DNA from: Bryobacterales bacterium | Lineage (GTDB): Bacteria; Acidobacteriota; Terriglobia; Bryobacterales; Bryobacteraceae | Assembly (NCBI GenBank): GCA_025463005.1 | Contig: JAOAPR010000157.1 | Span: 1-37,821 of the forward strand | Reading direction: 5' to 3' | DNA length: 37,821 bases | Shown here: piece after piece, positions 13,449 through 20,782 of the stretch | Layout: each line of letters begins with the position of its first letter | Position numbering within the stretch: position 1 is the first letter of the stretch | The notes under the pieces: model-generated | What the model saw: the letters and a program-made list of their open reading frames with translations, nothing else | Database searches by the model: none | Told to the model about the DNA's origin: nothing | Made by a program: the position numbers and the translations under genes

Positions 13449-14504
13449 TCAGTGTGAGGCGCCCGCCGTTCGCGCCTTGGGGCCCTTGGAAGCGCTGATT
13501 CCCAGCCGGCGGATCTTATAGAAGAGCGTCGAACGGGGTACCCCCAGTAGAACGGCGGCTCCGGCAAGCTGGCCCGAAGTCTTTTGGAGCGTTCGAAGAA
13601 TATGAGCTCGTTCGGCGTCTCTCAGCGTAACCGGTTCAACTGGAATCTCTTGCTTGCCTCGCAGTTCATCCAAGGGCGGCTCAAGCACGGCCCCTCGGGA
13701 CAGGATTACCGAGCGCTCGATGAAGTTCTGCAATTCCCTGATGTTGCCAGGCCAACTATAGCGAACCAGGAACTCTATGGCCGCGTAGGGGATATGGTCG
13801 ATTCGCTTGCCCTGCTGCTCGGCGAACTTTCTGGTGAAGTGCCGAACCAGCAGGGGGATATCTTCCAGGCGCTCTCGCAAGGGCGGGACAGCGATCGGAA
13901 ACACGCTAAGCCGGTAAAACAGATCCGCCCGAAACTTCCCCTCTGCGACCATTTGAGGCAGGTTGCGATGGGTCGCGGCGACCACCCGGACGTCGGTGTG
14001 AATCGTATGAGGGCTCCCCAAACGTTCAAACTCCTGCTCCTGCAGCACGCGGAGCAGCTTCGGCTGCAGCTCGGGAGGAATATCGCCAACCTCATCCAGA
14101 AAGATGGTCCCTTTGTTGGCTTGTTCGAATCGCCCGATGCGCTGCGAGATCGCGCCGGTAAACGCGCCACGCTCGTGACCGAACAATTCGCTCTCCAGCA
14201 GCCCGATCGGAATAGCCGCGCAGTTCACCCTCACCAGAGAGTGACTCCTCCGCGGGCTGAGAGTGTGGATCATGGCGGCTACGCATTCCTTACCCGTACC
14301 CGTCTCGCCTTGAATGAGGGTGGTACAGTTCGTGGGCGCAACCATGTCCACTTGCTTCATCATGTCGCACAGCTTCTGGCTGTCGCCGACGATTTCATGT
14401 TCGCCGTTTCGGAAGCTTGCGCGGGCGAGGGGGGCCCTCTCGTCCGGCTCAGTTTCAAGCTTCATAAGACGGCTGGGATAGTTCGCAGTTGCAGCCATGG
14501 ACAT
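13449..14504 (-). CDS. Sigma54-dependent activator without sensory domain (PspF-like)
   Basis: A 351-residue bacterial enhancer-binding protein. After only ~35 N-terminal residues comes a full AAA+ domain: Walker A 'GETGTGKE' (66-73), the sigma54-contacting GAFTGA loop (113-118), Walker B 'GTIFLDEVGD' (132-141), 'FRADLFYRL' with arginine fingers, and 'WPGNIREL' (251-258). A Fis-type helix-turn-helix is at ~297-336 ('TLRDAERAHILRTLQKTSGQ', 'AAVLLGVPRSTLFYKIRRLG'). There is no receiver, GAF or PAS domain, as in PspF, so activity may be set by a partner protein or by expression level. AAGGAAG precedes the ATG. It is the best candidate to drive the sigma54-like promoters that surround it. Confidence 0.93.
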   Translation of the reverse strand: MSMAATANYPSRLMKLETEPDERAPLARASFRNGEHEIVGDSQKLCDMMKQVDMVAPTNCTTLIQGETGTGKECVAAMIHTLSPRRSHSLVRVNCAAIPIGLLESELFGHERGAFTGAISQRIGRFEQANKGTIFLDEVGDIPPELQPKLLRVLQEQEFERLGSPHTIHTDVRVVAATHRNLPQMVAEGKFRADLFYRLSVFPIAVPPLRERLEDIPLLVRHFTRKFAEQQGKRIDHIPYAAIEFLVRYSWPGNIRELQNFIERSVILSRGAVLEPPLDELRGKQEIPVEPVTLRDAERAHILRTLQKTSGQLAGAAVLLGVPRSTLFYKIRRLGISASKGPKARTAGASH

Positions 14505-14775
14505 ATTAACTTCCTTCGTGTTGGCCGGACGCGTTGCGATTCAAAAGAAGTGCGTTCAGAGTTTGAAACACGCCTGCTCAACCCGGACCAGGTTCGGATG
14601 CCTTGAAGCGAATCCAGAGCTCAAACTTCGTGCGAAACCACCTTTACAGCGCGGCGTCTGAACTATGCGGCAAACATTGACTCCTGAAGAACTGTAGCAT
14701 TCGCCCACGACAGGGCACCATCACACCTTGATATAGGGTTCTCATTACGAAACGAAAAACGCCTGTTCGGATCTA

Positions 14776-14797
14776 GTCTGCTCATCGACGGGTAGAC
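14776..14797. promoter_or_regulatory. Overlapping candidate sigma54-activator sites
   Basis: GTCTGCTCATCGAC (14776-14789) and ATCGACGGGTAGAC (14784-14797) each match GTC-N-A-N4-T-N-GAC at all but one fixed position and overlap by six bases. Their centres are about 135 and 127 bases upstream of the predicted start for the barrel gene. Confidence 0.42.
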
Positions 14798-14891
14798 GGG
14801 CCGTTTCAGGTCATCGACAGCCAGCCGTACCCCAAGCTCCGCTGTTCCTGTCCGCTCCAAGTAAGGTCCGGATTGCATGCAGGCATCTGCG

Positions 14892-14907
14892 TGGCAGGGA
14901 AGGTGCA
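14892..14907 (+). promoter_or_regulatory. Sigma54-like promoter of barrel-VWFA operon
   Basis: TGGCAGGGAAGGTGCA has TGGCA and GTGCA elements with correct spacing. Predicted start near 14918; the 35-base leader carries AAAGGA eight bases before the ATG at 14953. Confidence 0.62.
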
Positions 14908-14952
14908 TAGTCCAGGGTGGTTCGGAATGTCTGGCCTCAAAGGAACTACATC

Positions 14953-15612
14953 ATGCTACAGCAGTCGATCGGCGCAGTTTCCCGTGTGGGAGCTTGCTTC
15001 ATTCTCTTCCTGGGACTCGCTTGTATGTGCGTCGCACAGGACGAAGAGCGGCCCATCACTTTCCAAGTGGGGGGCGGACTCACGCTGACTACCGGTTTCG
15101 ATTCGGGAAGGCTCGATAAGGGCGGAAATTTCCAGGCGGGCGCGGGTCATTTCTTCAACCGCTTCTTAGGCATCGAAGCAAACTTTATGTTTAATCATCT
15201 GGGTCTCACCCGCAACGAACTGAACAACCTCGGTCAGCCTGACGGCCATGCCAGGGTTTTCACGGTCACCCTGGACCCGACGCTCCGGATTCCGCTGCCT
15301 CGGGGTTTTAGCGCCTACCTTCTCGTGGGCGGCGGCTGGTTGCGAAGGACGGTGGAGTTCACACAGCCGACACTCGCCGGAACCTTCATTTTCGATCCGT
15401 GGTGGGGTTACATAGGACCCGCGCTCGTCCCGGCAAACTTGGTTTTGGGCTCGGTAACATCGGACTCGGGTGCATATAACGTAGGGGGCGGCATTAACAT
15501 TCCAACTGTTAGCCGAGGGCCCCGCATCTACATTGAGTCTCGCTACGTTCACGGCTTTACCGACAACAGCAACACGACGTTGGTGCCCATTACCGTCGGG
15601 ATCCGCTTTTAG
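14953..15612 (+). CDS. Outer-membrane beta-barrel protein
   Basis: A 219-residue protein with a signal peptide ('GACFILFLGLACMCVAQDEE', cut near 'CVA|QDE'). It is followed by alternating strands typical of a small outer-membrane barrel: 'ITFQVGGGLTLTTGF', 'NFQAGAGHFFNRFLGIEANF', 'GFSAYLLVGGGWLRRTVEF', 'AYNVGGGINIPT', 'PRIYIESRYVHGF'. It ends in the C-terminal phenylalanine ('VPITVGIRF') recognised by the Bam machinery. About eight strands fit its size, as in OmpA/OmpW-like barrels. The function is unknown. The ATG at 14953 is preferred over a GTG at 14917, which would fall at or before the predicted transcription start. It is probably cotranscribed with the VWFA gene 16 bases downstream. Confidence 0.82.
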   Translation: MLQQSIGAVSRVGACFILFLGLACMCVAQDEERPITFQVGGGLTLTTGFDSGRLDKGGNFQAGAGHFFNRFLGIEANFMFNHLGLTRNELNNLGQPDGHARVFTVTLDPTLRIPLPRGFSAYLLVGGGWLRRTVEFTQPTLAGTFIFDPWWGYIGPALVPANLVLGSVTSDSGAYNVGGGINIPTVSRGPRIYIESRYVHGFTDNSNTTLVPITVGIRF

Positions 15613-15628
15613 GCGGATCGGGTTCTGC

Positions 15629-16750
15629 ATGAATCACACAAGAGTGAATCTCAGAAATCTTGCCCCGGCGTTGGTATTGCTCTGTCCGCTGACTTGGGGG
15701 CAGGCCAGCCCCCCAGGTGGCGGGGCGAAAGAGCCGGCAGGCCAACTTCGGATCCCGAGCCGCTCGCAACCGGCGTTGTTCCGCGGGCAGCAAGGGAAGC
15801 AACGGACCGAGATTCATTTCGATCCGGCGACCGCCATGGTCACGATCAAGCTTCTGGTTCAGGACCCAAACGGCTATTTCATCCCGAATATTCGCCGCGA
15901 GAACTTCGCCGTATACGAAAACGGGGTACGCCAGCAAGACATCATGGTCGATGTCGAACACGCCGCCGTTTCACTGGGCGTGCTGATGGAATACGGAGGC
16001 CGTTACCAGGCGTTCAACAAGATCCTGGCTGAGGAAGTCTCCCGGACAGGCCATAAGGTACTTGAGGTCTTGCGTCAAGACGACAAGGTGGCGATCTGGA
16101 CTTATGCAGACAATGTGAACCAGCTAGCCGACTTCTCACGGGGACACGACACGCTTGATTCACTTTTTTACGGATTGAAGCCGCCCGAAGTATCCGAAGT
16201 GAACCTGTATGACGCCATGCTTTCGACGTTCGCGTTTATGAAGCCGGTTACCGGCCGCAAAGCCATTTTCCTGATTTCGTCCGGTATCGACACGTTTAGC
16301 CATGCCAAGCTGGAGGACGTACTGGCGGCGGCGCGAGACGGCGATACGTCGGCATACGTCATCGGCCTGGCGCCCGTCCTGCGTGACGCCGCGGCCTCAC
16401 TGCAACCCGGCGGACCAGCGTCCCGGATCGACTGGACACGAGCAGAAAATGAGCTCCAGATGATCGCCCGATCGTCCGGAGGCCGGGCTTATTTTCCCAG
16501 GACCACGCTTGAACTCTCAGCGGTATACGACGACATCATGGAAAACCTGAGGGTACGCTATGTGATCTCCTATAAGTCGTCCACAAACACGGATGCCAAC
16601 GTCCCACGGACCGTACGCGTCGAGCTGATTGATCCCAAGACTGGCGGGCCGTTGCAGATTGTGGACGCGAATGGCAAGACCATTCGAGCAAATGTGGTCG
16701 TTCAGGAAAGCTACGTCCCGGCGGCAGCGTCGGGGGCGCAGAAGCAATGA
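15629..16750 (+). CDS. VWFA-related protein, acidobacterial type
   Basis: A 373-residue exported protein. It has a signal peptide ('LAPALVLLCPLTWGQASPPG'), a beta-rich segment with 'VKLLVQDPNGYFIPNI'-like text ('TIKLLVQDPNGYFIPNIRRE', 'NFAVYENGVRQQDI'), then a von Willebrand A domain at ~115-300. The VWA domain has 'LGVLMEYGGR', where the usual D-x-S-x-S metal site is replaced, and 'GRKAIFLISSGIDTFS'. This layout corresponds to the VWFA-related domain family found mainly in Acidobacteria; its role is not known. The altered metal-binding motif suggests binding without a classical MIDAS. It follows the barrel gene by 16 bases and has no strong ribosome site of its own. Confidence 0.85.
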   Translation: MNHTRVNLRNLAPALVLLCPLTWGQASPPGGGAKEPAGQLRIPSRSQPALFRGQQGKQRTEIHFDPATAMVTIKLLVQDPNGYFIPNIRRENFAVYENGVRQQDIMVDVEHAAVSLGVLMEYGGRYQAFNKILAEEVSRTGHKVLEVLRQDDKVAIWTYADNVNQLADFSRGHDTLDSLFYGLKPPEVSEVNLYDAMLSTFAFMKPVTGRKAIFLISSGIDTFSHAKLEDVLAAARDGDTSAYVIGLAPVLRDAAASLQPGGPASRIDWTRAENELQMIARSSGGRAYFPRTTLELSAVYDDIMENLRVRYVISYKSSTNTDANVPRTVRVELIDPKTGGPLQIVDANGKTIRANVVVQESYVPAAASGAQKQ

Positions 16751-16785
16751 TCGGGCGCCAACTTCGCGATCGTGATCGGATTACG

Positions 16786-16800
16786 TTCTTACGGTAAGAA
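16786..16800. repeat. TTCTTAC-G-GTAAGAA inverted repeat, copy 1
   Basis: Seven-base perfect arms around one base. Copy 2 at 17160-17173 keeps TTCTTACGGTAAG and so a five-base version of the same symmetry. The two flank the intergenic region like a pair of operators. Confidence 0.6.
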
Positions 16801-16878
16801 GTCCGGTTAGACCACGGCTTATCACATCTTTAGTTTATAGTTTGGGCACCCCAAGCTTGGGCAAGTGCTGATAACCCG

Positions 16879-16894
16879 GTTGAAACAATTCAAC
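16879..16894. repeat. GTTGAA-ACAA-TTCAAC hairpin, copy 1
   Basis: Six-base arms and a four-base loop. The block GTTGAAACAATT followed within a few bases by ACTCCC recurs at 17085-17105 with a slightly altered right arm. The two copies are about 206 bases apart in direct orientation. Confidence 0.55.
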
Positions 16895-16914
16895 TCCCCC
16901 CGGAGTGGGCTTTT
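16893..16914 (+). terminator. Possible terminator after VWFA gene
   Basis: A five-base stem ACTCC / GGAGT with a four-C loop (16893-16906), then GGGCTTTT. The stem is short and the T run weak, and the site is ~145 bases past the stop codon. Confidence 0.35.
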
Positions 16915-17159
16915 ACTGCTTATTGTCTTTCGGTGATGAAGCCTGGATGTACGTAAATTATTGATACGACAGGTATTATCGGGCGGCTTCTGACGCATGC
17001 CTTTCGTCGCAGAAACTGCTCAAACCCACCCTGCCTTTCCGCATACCACCACCCCCTTGTGGTTCACCCGAGGTTTGTAGTATTGTTGAAACAATTTCCA
17101 CTCCCTCGAGCTTGGGGGGAAGGGATCGGGTCGTACGTAACGTTTGGTTGTAAAAGGCC

Positions 17160-17173
17160 TTCTTACGGTAAGG
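17160..17173. repeat. TTCTTACGGTAAG inverted repeat, copy 2
   Basis: CTTAC-G-GTAAG core shared with 16786-16800. It lies about 225 bases before the receptor start codon, and a GGTTAG-CC block follows both copies. Confidence 0.55.
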
Positions 17174-17396
17174 TACTTGGAAAAGGTTAGTCCAACAACG
17201 CAAAGGACCGCGCCAGAGTCAGTTTCCGCGCGGGTTCCCATTACTCAGACCAAAGACCAACCCGGTTATTTCTGGAGCCCTCGCGGCACTTACCTCGTCG
17301 CAGCGGAGCCAGGAAGTCGGAGAATGCGCGTTTCTAAAGGATGCGCACCTCTAGCAGTTAAGGTTGAATCCGCAAGCCACCCTTAGGAGGGATGGA

Positions 17397-20300
17397 ATGA
17401 AAACTCGATTATTGACTCTATTAACGTCGGTCACGATGACTACAATTTTGACGCTGGCCGGCATCGGGAAGTTACAAGCGCAGGCGACCGACGCGCAGCT
17501 CGTCGGCACGGTGTTCGATCCGACTGGGGCCGCGGTTCCTAACGCGACAGTGGAACTCACTAATAAGGCGACTAACGTCAAATCGACTACCACGACAAAT
17601 GGCGCCGGCGAATATCGTTTCGATAACATTCCTGCCGGAACATACGATCTGAAAACGACTAGCCCGGGGTTCAATACGTCGACGCAACGGGGCCTTCAGG
17701 TGGCCTTGGGCAAAGCGTCGACTTCGAACGTCACGCTTGCCGTGGGAGACGTGTCAACCACGATTGAGGTTGCCGAAACGGCCACGCTCATCGACACGAC
17801 CACTGCGCAAGTAGGAACTACTTTCGGTGCGCGGGAGGCAATCGACTCACCGGCGTCTGCGCTGCCTATGGGCACGATGAATCTGGCGCTTCTGGGCGCA
17901 GGAGTCTCAAACCCAGGCGGTATCGGCTTGGGTGACGGACCCTCGGTAGGCGGCCAGCGGCCTCGCAATAACAGCTTTACGGTGGAAGGTGTAGACAACA
18001 ATCGCAGGGATGTCACGGGACACAATGTCCAGGTTCCCAGTGAGGCAGTGTCCGAATTTACGGTTCTTCAGAACCAATACTCGGCCGAATTCGGTGCCGG
18101 CACCGGCGGCCAGTTCATCACCTCGATCCGCGGCGGCTCGAACAGTTTCCACGGATCCGCGTTCGAGTATCTCCAAAACCGCAACTTCAATGCGGTGGAC
18201 CAATCTTCGGCGCGTCAGGGCTTTCTTTCGAATCAACGCTACGATCAGAATACTTTCGGTGGCTCTATCGGTGGCCCCATCAAGAGGGACAAGTTGTTCT
18301 TCTACGGACTCTGGCAATACAATCCCACGGGCACGGCTTCTTCACCTTCGTCCAACCCCGTGTACTCCCCGACCGCGGCCGGATATGCCACTTTAAGCGG
18401 CATGCCAGGCATTTCGCAGACCAACTTGGGGGTATTGAAGCAGTACTTGGCCCCCGCCCCCACCGCGGACCAACCAGCCATAAAGGTGAATGGAACGAAC
18501 ATCCCGATCGGTACTTTGCCGATCACGGCGCCCTCCTATCTGAACATTCAAACGTACTTGGTCAGCATGGACTACAATCCGTCGAGCAAGGATCAGATAC
18601 GCGGAAGATTCGTGAATGAGATCCACACCGGATTCGATCCATCGACGCTGGCGCCTCTGCCGTCCTTCTTTGTGGGCCGCGATACGACTTCGAAACTTCT
18701 CTCTTTCTCAGAGATCCATAACTTCTCTCCCACTCTGCTCAACGAATTCCGGTTCGGGTACAGCCGTTACAACGACAACCTGGGAGACGGCGGGTTCACC
18801 TTCCCGGGTTTGGACAGTTTTCCGAATCTGGTGATCGATGATCTGAATTCCACTCAATTAGGGCCCTACAGTACGTCGCCCCAATTTACCGTTATCAACA
18901 GCTACCAGCTGATCGATAATCTGAGCTGGACCGCGGGACGCCACACCATGAAGTTTGGCTGGGAAGGACGCAAATACATCGATGGGACCTTGTTCACACA
19001 GCGTCTGCGTGGCGACTACGAGTACGACACGCTGGAAAACTATCTACAAGATATCAGCCCGGCTTTCGCCGAACGCAACGTTGGCGGCGCTCTATATACC
19101 GGCAACGCGATCAATCAGGCTTTGTTCGGTACGGACCAGTTTCGTCTGAGGCAAAACCTCACCATCAACGTCGGACTGCGTTGGGACTATCAGGGCATTC
19201 CGGCCGACGACAAGCAGCAGGCGCTGAATGCAATCTCGAGCATCCCCGGTGTGATCGACTTCCGCGAGCCGAAAGCTCAAAAGACAGCCTTCTCCCCGCA
19301 TCTCGGAATCGCTTACTCTCCGGGGAAAAGTGGCAACACCTCGATCCGCGCCGGCTTCGGGTTGACTTACGACAAGATTTTTGAAAATCAGGGCACACTA
19401 AGCCGCCCACCCCAGGTGTCCAGCACCGTGGACGTCGATCCTGGCAAACCGAACTTCCTTAAGAATGGTGGTATTCCCGCCACGGCTTCAGGCGCTGCTG
19501 CCTGCACAACCGTAACGACCTGCCGCGCTATTACATCGGCGTACATACCCGACCAGATGCTGCCCTACGCCCTGACCTGGAATTTCGGAGTGCAGCATGT
19601 TTTTGCGAAAGATTACACTCTCGAAGTCCGTTACCTGGGTACCCGTGGTGTCCACTTGTTTGTGCAGCAGCGTCTGAATCGCGTGGCCAAGGTCACGCCG
19701 GACGTCTTCCTGCCGACGTACCTTACTGCACCCAGCACCGCCACATTGGCGGCTCTGCCTGTTACGCTGGCGGATATCAACGCGAGGAGCAGTTTCTCGC
19801 CGCTGTATCCCGGTTTTACCTCGAACCTGTTTGCCCTGGAAAATTGGGGCAACTCGTCCTACAACGGATTGGCGGTGGAATTCACTCGCCGATTTACGCG
19901 GAACTTGCTGTTCAAAGCCGCTTACACCTGGAGCCATAATATCGACGACAGCACCGCCGATCTGTTCTCGACGTATCTCTCGCCCCGGCGTCCCCAGGAC
20001 TTCCAAAACTGGAGGAACGAGAAGTCCAATTCGTTCCTGGACCGCCGTCACCGCTTCACTTACAACTGGGTTTATGACCTGCCGTGGTACAGCAAGAGCG
20101 ACAACAAGATGCTGCGGTATGCTCTCGGCGGCTATATACTCAGTGGAACGTATACGTTCGAATCGCCGCAGTATGCTACGGTTCAGAGCAATATCGATAG
20201 CAATCTGAACGGGGATAACGCAGGCGACCGCGTCCTGGTCAATCCCGGTGGTACTTCAGGAGTGGGCAGTGGTGTGGTCGGTCTGACCAGGACTGGCGCC

Positions 20301-20696
20301 CGGATTACGGCGGGGAGTTCCGTAAACTCGACCACGGGGCCGATCGTGGCGTACTTGGCATTGAATCCGAATGCCCAATACATCGTGGCCGGACTTGGCG
20401 CTCTGGCGAACGGCGGACGCCAAACCCTGCCTCTGGGAAGGATCAACAACTGGGATGCGCAGATCAAGAAGGCGTTCCGCTTCGGTGAAGTTGCGAAACT
20501 GGAAATTGCCGCACAGTTTTTCAACGTGCTCAATCATCCGCAGTACACCGCGGGTTACACCAACATCATCCAGTTCCACAACAGCAATACGACGAGAGAC
20601 AACCTGATTCCCAACAACCCGGCTTTTAACCGGCCGGACCTGGAATACAACAGTAACTCACGGACAACTCAGTTGACTGCCCGAATTCAGTTCTAA
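17397..20696 (+). CDS. Oar-like TonB-dependent receptor
   Basis: A 1099-residue outer-membrane receptor. It has a signal peptide ('LLTLLTSVTMTTILTLAGIG', cut near 'LQAQA'). A carboxypeptidase-regulatory beta-sandwich at ~27-110 shows 'LVGTVFDPTGAAVPNATVEL' and 'GEYRFDNIPAGTYDLKTTSP'. A plug domain at ~120-230 has 'GQRPRNNSFTVEGVDNNRRD' and 'EFGAGTGGQFITSIRGGSNS'. A large barrel ends in 'TQLTARIQF' with the C-terminal Phe. Acidobacteria encode many such Oar-like paralogues, probably importing glycans, peptides or siderophores; the substrate cannot be read here. The ATG at 17397 follows AGGAGG by six bases. A strong terminator follows, so the gene is probably monocistronic. Confidence 0.92.
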   Translation: MKTRLLTLLTSVTMTTILTLAGIGKLQAQATDAQLVGTVFDPTGAAVPNATVELTNKATNVKSTTTTNGAGEYRFDNIPAGTYDLKTTSPGFNTSTQRGLQVALGKASTSNVTLAVGDVSTTIEVAETATLIDTTTAQVGTTFGAREAIDSPASALPMGTMNLALLGAGVSNPGGIGLGDGPSVGGQRPRNNSFTVEGVDNNRRDVTGHNVQVPSEAVSEFTVLQNQYSAEFGAGTGGQFITSIRGGSNSFHGSAFEYLQNRNFNAVDQSSARQGFLSNQRYDQNTFGGSIGGPIKRDKLFFYGLWQYNPTGTASSPSSNPVYSPTAAGYATLSGMPGISQTNLGVLKQYLAPAPTADQPAIKVNGTNIPIGTLPITAPSYLNIQTYLVSMDYNPSSKDQIRGRFVNEIHTGFDPSTLAPLPSFFVGRDTTSKLLSFSEIHNFSPTLLNEFRFGYSRYNDNLGDGGFTFPGLDSFPNLVIDDLNSTQLGPYSTSPQFTVINSYQLIDNLSWTAGRHTMKFGWEGRKYIDGTLFTQRLRGDYEYDTLENYLQDISPAFAERNVGGALYTGNAINQALFGTDQFRLRQNLTINVGLRWDYQGIPADDKQQALNAISSIPGVIDFREPKAQKTAFSPHLGIAYSPGKSGNTSIRAGFGLTYDKIFENQGTLSRPPQVSSTVDVDPGKPNFLKNGGIPATASGAAACTTVTTCRAITSAYIPDQMLPYALTWNFGVQHVFAKDYTLEVRYLGTRGVHLFVQQRLNRVAKVTPDVFLPTYLTAPSTATLAALPVTLADINARSSFSPLYPGFTSNLFALENWGNSSYNGLAVEFTRRFTRNLLFKAAYTWSHNIDDSTADLFSTYLSPRRPQDFQNWRNEKSNSFLDRRHRFTYNWVYDLPWYSKSDNKMLRYALGGYILSGTYTFESPQYATVQSNIDSNLNGDNAGDRVLVNPGGTSGVGSGVVGLTRTGARITAGSSVNSTTGPIVAYLALNPNAQYIVAGLGALANGGRQTLPLGRINNWDAQIKKAFRFGEVAKLEIAAQFFNVLNHPQYTAGYTNIIQFHNSNTTRDNLIPNNPAFNRPDLEYNSNSRTTQLTARIQF

Positions 20697-20728
20697 TTCG
20701 AAGCCCGCAGTCCTTTGGCAAGAATTGG

Positions 20729-20760
20729 GCCGCCACCTCGGACCGGGGTGGCGGCTTTTT
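20729..20760 (+). terminator. Intrinsic terminator of TonB receptor gene
   Basis: Nine-base stem GCCGCCACC / GGTGGCGGC (20729-20737, 20747-20755) followed by five T. It lies 33 bases after the receptor stop. Confidence 0.88.
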
Positions 20761-20782
20761 CAATTAGCGCGGAGCGCGGGAA

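Larger units (their letters stand above)
14505..14952. other. Divergent intergenic region, activator / outer-membrane barrel
   Basis: About 450 bases with no convincing gene. It holds overlapping GTC/GAC-type sites (14776-14797), another TCATCGACAG at 14811-14820 and the sigma54-like promoter at 14892-14907. A weak sigma54-like match reading left (14575-14590, GAGCA at -12) could serve the activator gene but is too poor to call. Confidence 0.55.
16751..17396. other. Repeat-rich intergenic region before TonB receptor
   Basis: 646 bases without a credible gene. It contains two copies each of a TTCTTACGGTAAG inverted repeat (16786, 17160), a GTTGAAACAATT block followed by CTCCC (16879, 17085) and a TACGTAA element (around 16951 and 17133), plus the 12-base palindrome CCCAAGCTTGGG at 16850-16861. 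It ends in an AGGAGG ribosome site for the receptor gene. Confidence 0.6.

Noticed and set aside
14575-14590. Weak leftward sigma54-like match before the activator gene
   Set aside because: Spacing is right, but -24 TGGTCC and -12 GAGCA are poor; autoregulation by this site is not supported enough to annotate.
14663-14908. 81-codon minus-strand frame between activator and barrel genes
   Set aside because: It lies over the sigma54-like promoter and its upstream sites and has no protein-like pattern.
17144-17386. 80-codon plus-strand frame before the TonB receptor
   Set aside because: No ribosome site, no recognisable features and repeats inside it; treated as intergenic.
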